64,000 nucleotides of DNA from Ophiobolus disseminans (lineage: Eukaryota > Ascomycota > Dothideomycetes > Pleosporales > Phaeosphaeriaceae). The notes beneath the pieces were generated by a model. The model did no database searches and had not been told where the DNA came from. It saw only the letters and a list, made by a program, of their open reading frames with translations. The stretch is taken from assembly GCA_010093685.1 (NCBI GenBank), contig MU006226.1, forward strand, positions 136,964-200,963, given 5' to 3'. Numbering within the stretch: the stretch's first letter is position 1; every line of letters starts with the position of its first letter. Positions 10,498 through 21,938 of the stretch are shown piece by piece. The position numbers and the translations under genes are program-made.

Positions 10498-10851
10498 ATG
10501 CCCTCCCGCGAGTACCGTGAGAGAGCTCTTGCAAGAGCAGCTGAGGCAAGAGATATCACCATCAACATCTCTCTTCAACCCTACAACACCACCTTCCAGG
10601 TCAAGAAGACCCAGCTTGCTGTGTTGGCTTACTTTGCCGTCTACCTCGCCTCCCTTGGTCGCAATTCGCCTTTGATCCAGCTTGACGGCTTCCACCCTGT
10701 CATCTTCAACATCGCCGCACAATGGCTTCTCAGCTCCAGGGTCTGGCCACTGCGCGATAATTCCCTCAACACGGGCATTCCAAGCACAATTGGCCCGCTC
10801 TCGGCCGTCGATATGCTGAGCATATGCTTGCAGAATATTGCGTCAAGGTGA
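10498..10851 (+). CDS. Small hypothetical protein, weakly BTB/POZ-like
   Basis: 117 aa from ATG 10498, about 55 bases after a TATATA box (near 10446) and a CA-rich leader, so transcription is plausible. It begins with a charged MPSREYRERALARAAEARD helix. It then has ITINISLQPYNTTFQVKKTQ and FAVYLASLGRNSPLIQLDGF, whose spacing recalls the core of fungal BTB/POZ proteins (a V.K..L...S.YF.......I.L.. pattern). The similarity is weak and the protein is shorter than a full BTB domain, so it may be a remnant. It lies between two tandem-repeat families. The stop overlaps a possible donor (aggtgatatc), so a longer spliced product cannot be excluded. Confidence 0.4.
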   Translation: MPSREYRERALARAAEARDITINISLQPYNTTFQVKKTQLAVLAYFAVYLASLGRNSPLIQLDGFHPVIFNIAAQWLLSSRVWPLRDNSLNTGIPSTIGPLSAVDMLSICLQNIASR

Positions 10852-10879
10852 TATCATGGTAAGATCCTCCAGCTGAGAC

Positions 10880-11180
10880 GATTGCATGGCGACGATAATG
10901 CTGCAAAGCACTTCAGGATATACTATCACGATACGCCGAAGACACCATGAGATCCATGAGCCAACATGAGCCAACATGATGCAGCGGCGACGTAAGTACA
11001 GCGGATCGCTTCAGGACAAACTATTAGGCAACGGCAAAGAAGATCAACTCCAATGAAGTGTCTTCTCAATTACAAATGAAGCGATGACGAGAGTGCTGCG
11101 GATCGCTTCAGGACACACCATCAGAGGCAACGGCACAGAAGAGCAACTCAGACAAAAGGCCTTCTCAATTATGTATCCAA
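10880..11180. repeat. Imperfect tandem repeat of about 97-100 bp, 2-3 copies
   Basis: Two clear units begin gcggatcgcttcaggaca at 11001 and 11098 and share the following caacggca(a/c)agaaga.caactc and cttctcaatta blocks. A more degenerate unit with tgctgcaaagcacttcagga lies near 10898. The array ends just before the 3' end of the dioxygenase gene. Confidence 0.7.
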
Positions 11181-11217
11181 GCGCTCAAGAAATGCTACCA
11201 ATGCATCGACCACAACC

Positions 11218-12492
11218 CTACACCAAATTCCCCCTCTCATCCTGCTCCCTCTCAATCGCCTCAAACAAGCTCTTAAAGTTCCCCGCCCCAAACCCCTCGA
11301 AATTATTCCTCTGGATAATCTCAATAAACACCGTCGGCCGATCCATAAGATGCTTCGTAAAAAGCTGCAACAAATAGCCACCCTCGTCAAAATCAATCAA
11401 GATATCCAGCGACCGCAGAACCTCAAAATCCTCGTTGAGCTTCAAGCCCGAATTCTTGAGCCTCAGCTTCATGCTCTCGTAATACGTGGCGGGGACCTTG
11501 ATAAACTCCACCCCCCTGGCTTTGAGATTCGTGATGGCGGATACGATGTCGTGCGTTCGGAGCGCGATGTGCTGCACGCCTGCGCCGCCGTAGAAATCTA
11601 CGTATTCTTCAATCTGGCTTTGTTTCTTGCCTTTGGCGGGTTCGTTGATTGGCATCTTAACAACTTCATTCGGGCTGGCCATAACGACACTCTTCAGCGC
11701 CGAGTACTCGGTGCATATGTCGTTGTCGTCCACGCTCCAGAAGCGGTGGAAGCCCAGCACGTTTTCGTAGTATGCGCAGGCACTTTCCATTTCGTCCCAG
11801 TCTTGGTTGCCGACGCAGTGGTCGATTGCGGCAAGGTGGATGGGCGGGAGGAATTTGGAGAGTGCGTCAAGGGTGCTGGGTTCGGCGCGGTAGCCGGGTA
11901 GGAAGATGCCCGTGTAGGTGTGGCTCTTTTGGATGAGCGTGTGGGTTGTGTCGCCGTAGGTGCGTATTGTGGCGAGGCGCACGGTGCCGTGGGTGTCGGA
12001 TATGTCGTGGGGTGCGGAGATGGTGTCTGCGCCTGAGGAGAGGGCGGCGTCGTAGATGGCGTCTACATTGTCGACTTCGAATGCGACGTCTGCGGAGGGT
12101 TAGTACTGGATGCAGATATCAAAGGTTTTGTTCGACATACCCTTGACAGCATCACCATGCCTTTCCTGGTGTGCATGAATCTCTTGTAGTAACCGCTCAT
12201 CCTCTTTGCTGAATCGTGTGCTCTGCTCCAGACACCGTAATGGCGAAGTCAAGACGAATGTGACGTTGCCGTTCCGTACGACATGCGAGGCAGTTACTCG
12301 CGATCCAGTTTCTAGGCCACGATATGCGACACGCTCAAAGCCCATGCGTGCGACGTAGAAGGCAGCAGCTTGCTTTGCGTTTCCCACATACCAGTGTACA
12401 TGATGGTAGCCGCGGTATGATGAGATGTCCGATGATGGAGTGGCGCTGGATACTCTTGGTGAACATGGTGGAGAGATAGCAATGGGCGCCAT
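11218..12492 (-). CDS. hppD: 4-hydroxyphenylpyruvate dioxygenase (HPPD)
   Basis: Non-heme Fe(II) dioxygenase that converts 4-hydroxyphenylpyruvate to homogentisate in tyrosine catabolism. Homogentisate is also the precursor of pyomelanin. Two exons, 12141-12492 and 11218-12089, encode 407 aa, normal for the family. The N-terminal VOC half begins at GYHHVHWYVGNAKQAAAFY. The C-terminal catalytic half has the 2-His-1-Glu iron ligands: IDHCVGN (His near residue 208), VQHIALRTHD (His near 291) and FIEIIQRNN (Glu near 374). The product-release tail GFGAGNFKSLFEAIEREQ is complete. The start fits the usual short Ser/Pro-rich leader. It is transcribed away from a TTC36-like gene (start 13333), with a Zn2Cys6 factor just beyond, an arrangement resembling the Aspergillus tyrosine-degradation cluster. 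Confidence 0.96.
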
Positions 12493-13332
12493 TGTGATGA
12501 GTTGGGTAGTTGATTAATTCCCGAGGACAGTTGAGGTGATGAAGTAATTGTAGAGATGTTTATAGTATGAAACTGTGACGAAGGGAGATGTAGATATAGT
12601 AAGTGCTCGTTTCTCCCCAGTGCCACAAAACCCTTCTCTTCACCCAAGCAAGCCTGACCCGCTTCCCTTGACGAACCGCTATCTCATTGCTATCCATGGC
12701 AAGTGCGTATCAATCAGCGTCATCAAAGGATCTTATGCCGAGCTCACGTGCAGTGACCTTCCTGAACGGATGGTTTTGTCCGCTGTTGTCCGCCATTGGA
12801 CAGTCCGCTGGTATCCGCGCGACGTGTTGAGGAAAGCTTCGTAGCAAACTTCGGATGTAGGAAGTATGCAGTGTTCGACTACAGTTGCAAAGACAGCGAG
12901 GTTGCACGCCAAGTTCAGAAACGCGATGTTGGAAGATCGGTCGTCCTCAGCTCGTCGTGTGTAGGAAGGCGTTCGTGGTAGAACAGATTGGTGGTTCGAC
13001 GATTTGGGTAACCAGCTAGCTGTTCTTAGGTAAGCGCGCGTTGTTTGCCGCGAAGAGCCGCTATGCCGAAGGAACGTCACTTGCAAAGGCATATCAGATA
13101 AGTCTCTGGACTGTTAAGTAAGTATTCTCGTGTGAAATAATCGAAGTTATCATCACCAGTCCTACCATAATCACTACGTTGCATATGCTTCTATTTCAAC
13201 ACCCAAGACCCAATTACATAAACCCGTAATCGCCATCAGACTTCTTCTCAACTTCACCGTAGCGGTCAACAAGCCTCAAGAACTCAGGATAAAGCGCTTC
13301 TACATTTAGTCTTATCGCAATATCCCTCAGCA
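12493..13332. promoter_or_regulatory. Shared divergent promoter region, HPPD / TTC36-like
   Basis: 840 bases between two start codons pointing away from each other. I see no supported coding sequence. As the only upstream DNA for both genes it probably holds the sites through which they are co-regulated, possibly by the neighbouring Zn2Cys6 protein. That regulatory link is inference. Confidence 0.5.
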
Positions 13333-14052
13333 ATGGCTATCGCAGCACCGCCATCAAATCTTTCCGCAAACGATGCACGCGTTTTGAACGCTCTCTTCGA
13401 CCCAGAAACTCTCCCATCATCCGTCGCAAAGTCAAAAGATGCAACACCAATCGACCCGTCGTTACCACCACATGCCAGTATCTCCACCACAAAATTGTCT
13501 GCCCTTGAAAATCAGCAAAACGACATTGTGCGACGGGTCTCATCAAGCTCTAGTATCGAAGACATCGACACCGCAATCTCGGAACTAGACCGCGTGGTAT
13601 CACAAGAGCCAAACTACGCAAGCGCATACATCAACCGCGCCATGCTCCTGCGACTCAAACTAGAGTCTCAACTAGCCGCGGCGCAGCACATTTTCAGCCT
13701 TCCCACGGCCTCAATCCAGCCTCTCTTCACCGACCTCTCACGGGCAATACACGTCTCTCTTCCGTCTTCATCACCCACCGCCCCGGTATCACCATACCAA
13801 GCCAAGAAACTTCGAACAGCATACTCGCACCGCGCGTACCTGTATTTGAAGGCTGCGGAAATCGGAACGAGCTTGCAAGGGCTCGAGAAGAGCGAGTTGG
13901 AGGAGCTGGCGAGCAAGGACTTTGCTGGTGCTGCTAGATACGGCGATGAGGCAGCGAGAGAGATGAGCGTTAGGACGAATCCGTACGCGAAGATGTGTGG
14001 GGCTATTGTGAGGAATGCGTTGAAAGAGGAGATGAAGGGTGAGGGTGTGTGA
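13333..14052 (+). CDS. TPR protein, TTC36-like (candidate HmgX)
   Basis: 239 aa, single exon. A disordered N-terminal 65 residues precede a TPR-like helical region. IDTAISELDRVVSQEPNYAS then AYINRAMLLRLK is a canonical TPR pair near residues 78-110. A second repeat reads KLRTAYSHRAYLYLKAAE, and the region ends DFAGAARYGDEAAREM. The C-terminus VRTNPYAKMCGAIVRNALKE matches the invariant end of the TTC36 family (NPYA..C...). In mice TTC36 is reported to bind and stabilise HPD, the mammalian HPPD. In Aspergillus fumigatus a gene next to hppD, hmgX, is needed for HPPD-dependent pyomelanin. Finding this protein beside HPPD suggests it is an HPPD partner. The name HmgX is my inference from position. 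Confidence 0.8.
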   Translation: MAIAAPPSNLSANDARVLNALFDPETLPSSVAKSKDATPIDPSLPPHASISTTKLSALENQQNDIVRRVSSSSSIEDIDTAISELDRVVSQEPNYASAYINRAMLLRLKLESQLAAAQHIFSLPTASIQPLFTDLSRAIHVSLPSSSPTAPVSPYQAKKLRTAYSHRAYLYLKAAEIGTSLQGLEKSELEELASKDFAGAARYGDEAAREMSVRTNPYAKMCGAIVRNALKEEMKGEGV

Positions 14053-14468
14053 GTGGAGAAGTAGAAAGTTCTCGAAAGAATGCAATCGTTAGCGAAACAT
14101 CATTTCGGTCATGCTATGCCACCCGGTGTTGCTATATCGTTTCTTCCGTATTATCGCATCGAATTCTAGCTTGTCTCGGACTTATGTCGCGTCTTATGTT
14201 GTAACTATATGTTTAGAGATTGAGAAAATACGCAACTTATTCTGCTCATCGCACCGCGTTTTGAGAAATTAAGACGGCCTATGAGCTTGTCTGGTTGAAT
14301 GACACGCGGCTATGTTCACAGGTGTGAGAAATTTCGATGACGTGAGCCATAGATACGGCTGGAGGTTGCCAGTGGATTAATGTAAACAAAGTACTGTGTT
14401 GAGCTGGCAAACGTACACTCGCGGCGTTCTTCACAGAATGGTTAATCATAGCGCCCTTTGGTCCATAT
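14053..14468. other. Convergent 3' region, no gene
   Basis: Lies between the stop codons of the TPR gene and the Zn2Cys6 gene. Nothing coding is recognised. Confidence 0.5.
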
Positions 14469-16989
14469 TCACATCGGTAAGTTCCAAATGAAATCCAAAG
14501 TACCGTCATCGAAACCCTGGAAACTCTGCTGGTTATTATCGAGCCCGAAGGGTGCCATTGACGGATCAAACGGGAGCGAAAACCATTCATCGTCAGGCAT
14601 CAACCCAGTGACGTTCTCAGCCAGAGAGGAAAGACTAGATTGGCCCGCGTTGTGGCTGTTTAAGAAGTCCATGCCGGTGGTGTTGCCGATATTGGTTGCT
14701 TCTGATGTGGCACGCGACGGTAATCGTGGAGGTCTCGACGAGGCAACGAAGGATTCGCGTAATCGTGCGACATGGAGGTCGAGCAGGGTCGCGTAACGCG
14801 ATGCTAGGTGCATGTCATCGAGGGTACCTAGTGAATCAGTCACGATCTATTTGTATCAAGCCAGGCGAACTTACTTGCGCGTAGTGCCCGGATGGCGCCC
14901 TCAAGGATGTCGAGCGATGACTGCAGCTTGTGATTGCGGGATCCTAAGCTTAGGCCTTTGATGAGGTATATTGATGATGTGGTGATACGCAGGAAGATTC
15001 TCACGGGTGAGTACCTAAGTGCTCCAGTTTCTGATAGCTGGCAGACCTTCTGCAAGATCTGGCAACTCCCGTCGACAACCTCTTGGATGAAGTCGTAATC
15101 CCTTGGCTCGAGATTGAACGACAGGTTGTCTTCTTGAGGCACGTCCGGATCGGTCTCGGCAAGTGTGCGCTCCACCACAGCTTGCATGCCCAGCGAATTG
15201 GTGTAGATGCGAACATATTGATACTCTATGTGCAACATATCATGTAGCCCGACCTTGAGCTCTGCCTCCTGGTTAGTATGGATTCGTGTCTTGAGAGACA
15301 ATGCAACTTACTGCAGGGATCTAGGTACTTCTTCCTCCACGATACCAACAACGGCTGGAAATGCTCAAGGAGTCCAATATAGCGTCCAGTTCGCAGCAGA
15401 CTTCGCGTCGTCGCAGCCGATGGATAAATCGTGTCTGACACAGAACGTGCAAGCTTTGTAAGCTCAACCCACGCACTCATGAACGATTGCCATTGCTCAA
15501 CTGCACCAGTAACGGAGTCCACCGGTATCTTCTCCATCAAGGCGTGATTGAGACTCTGCGGTATCATCGAAGTGCAGCCTAACCTCCACGACAGCTGCTC
15601 GAGCAGGACATAGAGCAACTTTCGAGCCCTGATTCGGCGCAACACCAAGTACTCTACTTTGAACTTGGGGTAGGAGATCTCGTCCTTATCAATGCTAGCG
15701 TTGTCTTCGAAGAGACCAAGTTCTTGAGCAAGGGATAATGCGCAGCCCATAAGCATCCAAGACATGCGATCGGAGCGTTTGGCAGGTTCAATGACATCTT
15801 CAAGCCATCGACTGGAAGTGGCATCTCCTTCCAGCAGCTTCGAACCTTCTTCTGTTGTGTTGTTTGCACCGATCATCAATTCGCAGTCCCAGCCATCGGC
15901 AGCTGTTGGAAAGTGAAGAGCGCGTGGATGCCATTCAGAAAGCAACAACAGAGCTTCAATCGATCCGATAGTGCGACTCTGGGCCTTTGATGGCTTCACT
16001 TGGCCGAGCATGATCTTCATGATGAAGCGTTGACACTGCTCCCATAATCGATCATGGACAAAGTAACCTCTCGATGCGCCTCCCACGCCTGGAAGAATAT
16101 TATATCGAGATGAGATCATCAATATGGTGGTGCAGAGAAACGGATCGAGAGCAATCAGTGAGTAGTGATTCTCATGATGTGAATAAAACTCTCCAAGGAT
16201 TGGCGATAGGGGTGAGCAATTTTTGAAGAACAGATCAACGTAGGTGATGGCTTCGTGTGCAGAAAACCATCCCATTTGCACGAATCGGCAAGAAGTCCAT
16301 ACCTTCAATGTCTCAGGTGATGGTGTTGACATCTGTACGGGCTGAGCTCTGAAGGTATGGAACGGTGACGATGGGACGCCCTCGTAACCAGATGGTCCAG
16401 ACCTTGGGGTCTCGTACGCTTGTGACCCGGATTGCTCTTGATTATCAATGGCATCTCGATGATGAGCAGCTTCAAAAAGCAGGTTCAGCGCATCACTGCC
16501 ACTAGAGACTACTGTTCTCATCACGGAGTGCGCTAGATCGGGTTGCGCTGTAGATATGCGGCGAAGATGCCCTGGGGAGAACGTGTCTGAGCGTTGGTTG
16601 CCATTTATATGAGGGCTGTGTATAGGCGTCACCCCATGCACCGACATAGATGACCTTTGAAGCGGCGGGGGCCGCACAGTCGTGGTCGGGTATGACTGGG
16701 TGTCGGCCTCCTCATCTTGTTCATTGTCTCTCGCCTCTCCAGGTTTCCGTCTCTTCACCCATGATCGCTCCGACCTAAAAACGCATTCTCGCATCTCTCG
16801 CTTGCATCTTTGGCAAGGCGGCTTCAGCTCTCCACCATCAGGCCCGGTACCAAGGATACATTTGGCTTTCCGTTGGCGGCAATTGATGCAAGCCTTGTAC
16901 GCACGCTTGAAATCATCCGGATGGGTCCGCTTTTTGCTCGAGCCGTTAGGTCCATCTTGTGAAACGTTACCATCGATATTGTCTTCCAT
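14469..16989 (-). CDS. Zn2Cys6 fungal transcription factor (candidate HmgR)
   Basis: 807 aa from three exons (15312-16989, 14875-15261, 14469-14827). The DNA-binding domain lies near residues 30-75: CINCRQRKAKC, a 14-residue loop, then CQRCKREMREC, i.e. C-x2-C-x6-C-x14-C-x2-C-x6-C. Basic residues follow (RSWVKRRK), typical of the linker. The middle (about 230-560) has the alpha-helical fungal middle-homology region (GWFSAHEAITYVDLFFKN, MLMGCALSLAQELGLFED). The C-terminus is acidic and aromatic (DEWFSLPFD, DDGTLDFIWNLPM), a plausible activation domain. Target genes are not visible from sequence, but its position next to HPPD and the TTC36-like gene matches HmgR, the tyrosine-catabolism activator of Aspergillus. 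Aro80-type aromatic amino acid regulators have a similar zinc-cluster context. General class is certain, the specific role is inference. Confidence 0.88.
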
Positions 16990-18963
16990 GATCGGCCAAC
17001 TCGCACGGTGGTAGGGTGATGTTCCGGATGGCGCAGGAAGGGACTGTATACCAGATGTCGGTTACTGGCGTGAATGACTGGAATTTGTGGGAGGAAAAGC
17101 CTGCTAGCCGAGGTTTGCCGCCACCAGCCGCGCCGTCGCCACAAAAACGCTGCGCTCGATCCCTTGATTGCGGACCTCGTAAGTAAACAGTTCTTAATTC
17201 GAAAAACCTAGGAAGGCGTCTACGCTCGAGGCTGCGAGCTCTGCGTTACTCTCCAACGTCATGAATACCTGAAGAAATGTCTATGATTACAGACGTGGTC
17301 GTGTCGGCTACTGCGGGGTAGTTGCGCAGCGGCAAGGTCGGAAAGAGGCACGTGAGCATCTCAGCAACCATCAGCACCAGCAGTCTCTTTTGTCATCATC
17401 AGTATGAAGAAAATGGAAAACCAGAGAAGAAGTCCTGTGCCTAACAGATGCGAAATGTGGAAATATTCTGATCATCTCGTCCCTATGTCCGGCTGGTCCA
17501 ACGACCTACCGAAGAAGTAGGACTCGAAACTATGCAGCAGGTAAGCTGTTTACTTCTCTATCAATATTTCTAATTTCGCAAGAGGCATAAACCTTCGTTC
17601 ATCCTATTTACGCGAGAAAACTTCAGAGGCAGCATGCAAAGATTCGACAGGAACCATATTCCCCAGGAAGAAGTGACAACCCTACCATCTACCTAGATAT
17701 ACTACGACATAAACGCCTTCAAATAAACGCCTCACCTTCTCGCACCGTAAAGCGCATCTAGACGCGCCAAGTCATCCCTCACCCCATTCTGACACACCAT
17801 CCGCTTCCATAATCCTTGCACGTTCCAGCCCTAACACAACCTCCGGCAGATCAGCACCCGTTGAAACACAACACAGTTCTTATTCGCCTCAGCCAAGCAT
17901 AACACACGCATCCCAAAGAGCACAAGTCCGTGGCGCTTTAAGTGCCGACGCTTGTCGCATCCAGCATTTGTCACGACGTCGCGAAAGCATGACAATGGAC
18001 GTTGATGCGCGCCACCTTGGCTGGGTCAAGATGTGTGGGATGGGAACTTGGGTACCGGCGACGGTGGGTTCCGTGATGCTTTGTAGCACGTGGATGTGGG
18101 ACTGTTGGTTTTGGAGATGTCTTGGTGGATGATAGGGAGCTGGAAGATATAAAGTCGGTCCGTTTGGCTGCTAGACAGGATAACAAGAGTAGCGTTGAGT
18201 TATATGGCTTTGAGGCCATGGCGAAGCTCTGCTTGATTTTCCGCTTTTTGAAGGAACCTCTGATCTTCTACCTCTGCCACAAGGAACCTCTGATTCGACA
18301 TCTTGCATCGTCTCGGGGCAAATCGCTGCTCCTGCGCGATGATTGCTTGCCGATTTTGGCGCGAGCATCGTACATCCTCGAGATAGAGTCAAATTATCGC
18401 ACTTCAGGATTCCAATCGCCTTACTAGGCGACAATGCGGCTTTCGAAGTTTGCAGGCGAAGGTGTGATCAACTAGCTTGAAGTTTTTCAAAGACTTCCGG
18501 AGGACGGAGATGGCGCTTCATACGATCACTTCACGAAGTAGGGAACATGATTAATAAGCCATTGTTGTTCATTACATCATTAAGTCACCTTATGGTGAGC
18601 TTCTATCTAATATCTGCGCAGCAGACAGTGGTCTTGAGTACAGGGTTGATAGGCAACGGAAAACATGTGATTATGCACTAATAATAACCACACCATAAAG
18701 AAAGACTGGCTGCCCCGTTTTAGATGATGTTCAGATGTATTGAGGTAACGCCGTGAACCAATATGACCAAGTGCCGTATTCATACAACGAATTTGACGTG
18801 ATGTCGTTCCCAACAAAGGAGAAGAGGGCATTTGTAGCCCTGTATAGCACCGAAAGCTGCGCCTGACGGTGCAGAGTGTCGAGACTGATATAAAACCGAC
18901 CCGACTGAGTGGTGATCCTGCGAGTTGTCACGTAGTCCACAAGCCACGCCGACAATGTGGGGT
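16990..18963. other. Two kilobases without a recognisable gene
   Basis: Contains the upstream region of the Zn2Cys6 gene and the 3' flank of the ZIP gene. Open frames here are short and unconvincing. A 14-bp direct repeat aaggaacctctgat occurs at 18251 and 18281 (30-bp spacing). No tRNA or mobile element was recognised. Confidence 0.5.
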
Positions 18964-20390
18964 TTAAGCGAAAGCTCCCACTGCGGCCATGCCTGCAGCA
19001 CCAAGGAGCACGTAGAAGAATGCCATGTTCCTGTCTTTGCCCTTCAGAGTATGCTGAGCTTCTTCCGAAAGGAAATCTTCTGCAAGCAGATCGACGAGTG
19101 CAGCGTAAATGAGTAAACCAGAGGAGATGGCGTTGAAGATACCTGGACATGAGATTAGCATTTGTATCAAAGGCATTTTGCGTTTCAAGGCCACTCACCG
19201 ACTATGATAAGACCGAAAGCTGAGTTAGGATCGTAAGAGCCTCGAGTCATGAGTCCGATTGCCTGACCAATGGGGGCGGTGGTGCCGAAAGCAACCACAA
19301 GCACCCAAGGCTTCCAGCTCTTTGATGGGTAAGGCACAGCGGCAATACGAGATCCAAGACCAAGACCCTCGAACATCTGATGGAAGACAATGGCGATGAG
19401 CAGAATGATGAACCCGTCGGCAGTGATTGAGATTGTCATTCCGACGAAGACGGAGTGGAAGAGGATACCGCCTTCGATAAGCGTGATCTGCATAGATTGC
19501 TTCTTCAGTACCATTGGGTCGACTGCCTTCTCAACATCATCATCGAAGTATGAGACGGATGTTGTCTCCTGTGGAACCTGCTGTTGTTGATAATTGGGAA
19601 GAGCAGGCATCGCGCGGTTGACCATCGTCAGCATCTCATCACGCTGGCGGACGTACTGCTCGTAAAAAACGATGAACCAGGGTGGCATCTCGGACTTGGC
19701 CTCCAGCTCATCCATGCCCTTGGTCATGGGGAATGGGAAGTTGTCGACCGGATAGGTTTGTTCTTGCCATCCTCGCTTCTCGTCACGTTGGGCCAGCATC
19801 GTTTTTTGCGAATCATAGCTGTCCACACGGCGGATAGGGTTGTTGAAAGCAGCTTGAATGCCGGGTGGAGGTGCGTGGCTTCCAAACTCTTCGCCTGTTG
19901 AGCCGCCGTGGGTATGGCCTCCAGTCTTCGCGTTGAGCCACATTTCGATAACGAAGAGTAGGAAAAGGGAGGCCATCATGATCACACCAGGCATGGCAGG
20001 GTACTTGTCGGTGAAAAGTTCCGGTAGACACGGGTCGTTAAGCGATGCGAATGCGGTGGGCAGGAGCTGTTCACGTCAGATGGACTTCTTGCGCATTATG
20101 AGAGTAAGTAGACTAACATGAACGAAGGCGGTAGCAATTAGAACACCAGTACCGAAGTGCTTGCAGAAGAAGAAGACCTTCGGGGGGATTTTCATCCACT
20201 TGACTTTTTTAGCAACGACTGGAAAGCCACAACCACCAATTGAAGCGAAGAAGACAATGACTGAATGATTGTTAGTTGTCTCCATCAAAAGATTCTTTGG
20301 AGAGGGTCACTTACAAACTGCAGCCACATGCAGCGGGAAATCATACTCGGCGCCATCCGCCTCGCTTCCGCACACTGGCTTCTCAGACAT
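18964..20390 (-). CDS. ZIP-family divalent metal transporter
   Basis: Zinc/iron-regulated transporter-like protein, 421 aa from four exons (20315-20390, 20118-20260, 19199-20066, 18964-19142). ZIP proteins move Zn2+ or Fe2+ into the cytosol. The N-terminus MSEKPVCGSEADGAEYDFPL runs into membrane spans with KVFFFCKHFGTGVLIATAFVH, where the HF-GTG...AFVH pattern is a ZIP hallmark. A long cytosolic loop carries a His-rich GGHTHGG, likely metal-sensing. Span IV reads HSVFVGMTI and span V VFHQMFEGLGLGSR, which supply the conserved metal-pore histidines and glutamate. The end is GIFNAISSGLLIYAALVDLL. It resembles plasma-membrane Zrt1/Zrt2 types. It is divergent from a Mn-type CDF gene (start 21939). 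Confidence 0.92.
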
Positions 20391-21938
20391 GATGAATAAT
20401 ATAAAGTAAGACGAAAAGTGTCCAGGGAAGAATATGCCGGATCTCTACCCAAACTTGCCAGAAGCTTCGTCGCCGGCGACGATGGACGAACGAAAAGAAG
20501 AAAGAAGGAGGAAAGAAACGCCAACTGAACCTCTACCAGAGAGCTGTCGATATCGAAGAACTCAAAGTCGAAGGTGGTGTGCAATCAGGCTCGGCACCAG
20601 TGGGCTAAGTAGTATGCTTTAAGGCGCTGACAACTTCAGAGACACTAACCGCATCATGATGATCGCCATGTATCTAGAACATATAGGGTGGAAGCAACGG
20701 TAGTGGAGCCTCGATACATGGTCCATGCCACACGTTCCTGTCTAGGATAGGTGCTTCACACATGAGAACGCGGAGGTCCAGACGATGCCAGGACGTGACA
20801 GCAGAGCTTGTTCCAGCGACGCGCTGACCACAGAAGAAGCACGCCCATGAGGCTGCAAGGCTGCATGTGGAATTGTTGCTCGCCTAGCATTCCAAGCCCA
20901 ATGGCAGACAGATGTCACGGGGAAGGGCACTTGGCATTGTCGGAAGGGGCGGGTTGTGATGCGGCTCAAGTGTCGTTTCCCCGGCCTGGGCAGTGTGGAG
21001 GTGGGAAGCATTGAGACAAGGCGGCGGCGCGATGATCTGTTGCAGTTCCAGTACGAGGGCCTCGGTACACAAATCTGACGATCCAATAAGGTGTTTCGCA
21101 ATTGAGTAGACACCTGGGCATGCAACGCCAAGAGCGGTTATGCTGAAGCCGATTATGTGTCGCTTGGCTGTGTCCGAGACTGGGAGTTTTGAAACGTGGG
21201 ACGACCCAAAGGAGGACGTGCGTTTCCCGTTGTGGCCCACAACCAACTGCCCGAATCCCCCGCGATGATCATGGCTTTTCGCACGGTGGTTGGGGATAGA
21301 AGTGGGTTCAGTGACATTTTGCGATAGCGGCTGTTGGGGAGGCAGAAACGACCTCACGATGTTGAAGGTGCGACCGACCCCGCAGGCCGAGACTCGCTTT
21401 CTGCGACAACCCACACACAACTCTGGCTTTTGATATCACCATATCCCTTCGCATGCGAACATCACTTCTTTTAGCTTATCGCTTCTGGCGATTGTATTAC
21501 ATTGAAATGTGCAGATTTGGAGATCTGTAATATGCATGTTCTTCCGCTCCTGCAGGTCGCCAAGGTGGTTAAAGGCGACAAGACCTGGCTAAGCATGCCA
21601 ACCACATCCCCGACCAATGACTCGTCTCACCTAAGACCTAGAAGCGAGCCTCTGTGAAGCTTAGCGGTTTCATGCTCCGCCTCATCCCTCGCCTTCACGC
21701 AATGAGGTGCAGAATCACACTCTAACGGCGCTCACGAAGAGTCCAGCCATTCCATCATGAGTTCAGGGTTCGAACGGGAGCCCCTAGACGGTAGAGTGGT
21801 GCCCGGTGGCGTTGGGGTTGGTTGTTTATTACACTGCGCTCCCAGTGCTCAGGCCGATATCCATCTTCGTAACTCTCACACAGTATCCCAGAGATCTACA
21901 CTCTCCCCAACAAAGCTCTCTTACAACGCCCTGGCATA
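20391..21938. promoter_or_regulatory. Divergent intergenic region, ZIP / CDF
   Basis: 1.55 kb between the ZIP and CDF start codons. A 178-codon minus-strand frame (20884-21420) is present but its composition is patchy and it shows no domain, so I do not call it a gene. The region is expected to contain regulatory sites for both metal transporters. I cannot pin down a zinc- or iron-responsive motif by eye. Confidence 0.4.

Noticed and set aside
20884..21420. 178-codon minus-strand frame between ZIP and CDF genes
   Set aside because: Low-complexity and patchy composition, no domain or membrane pattern, and it lies in the shared promoter region.
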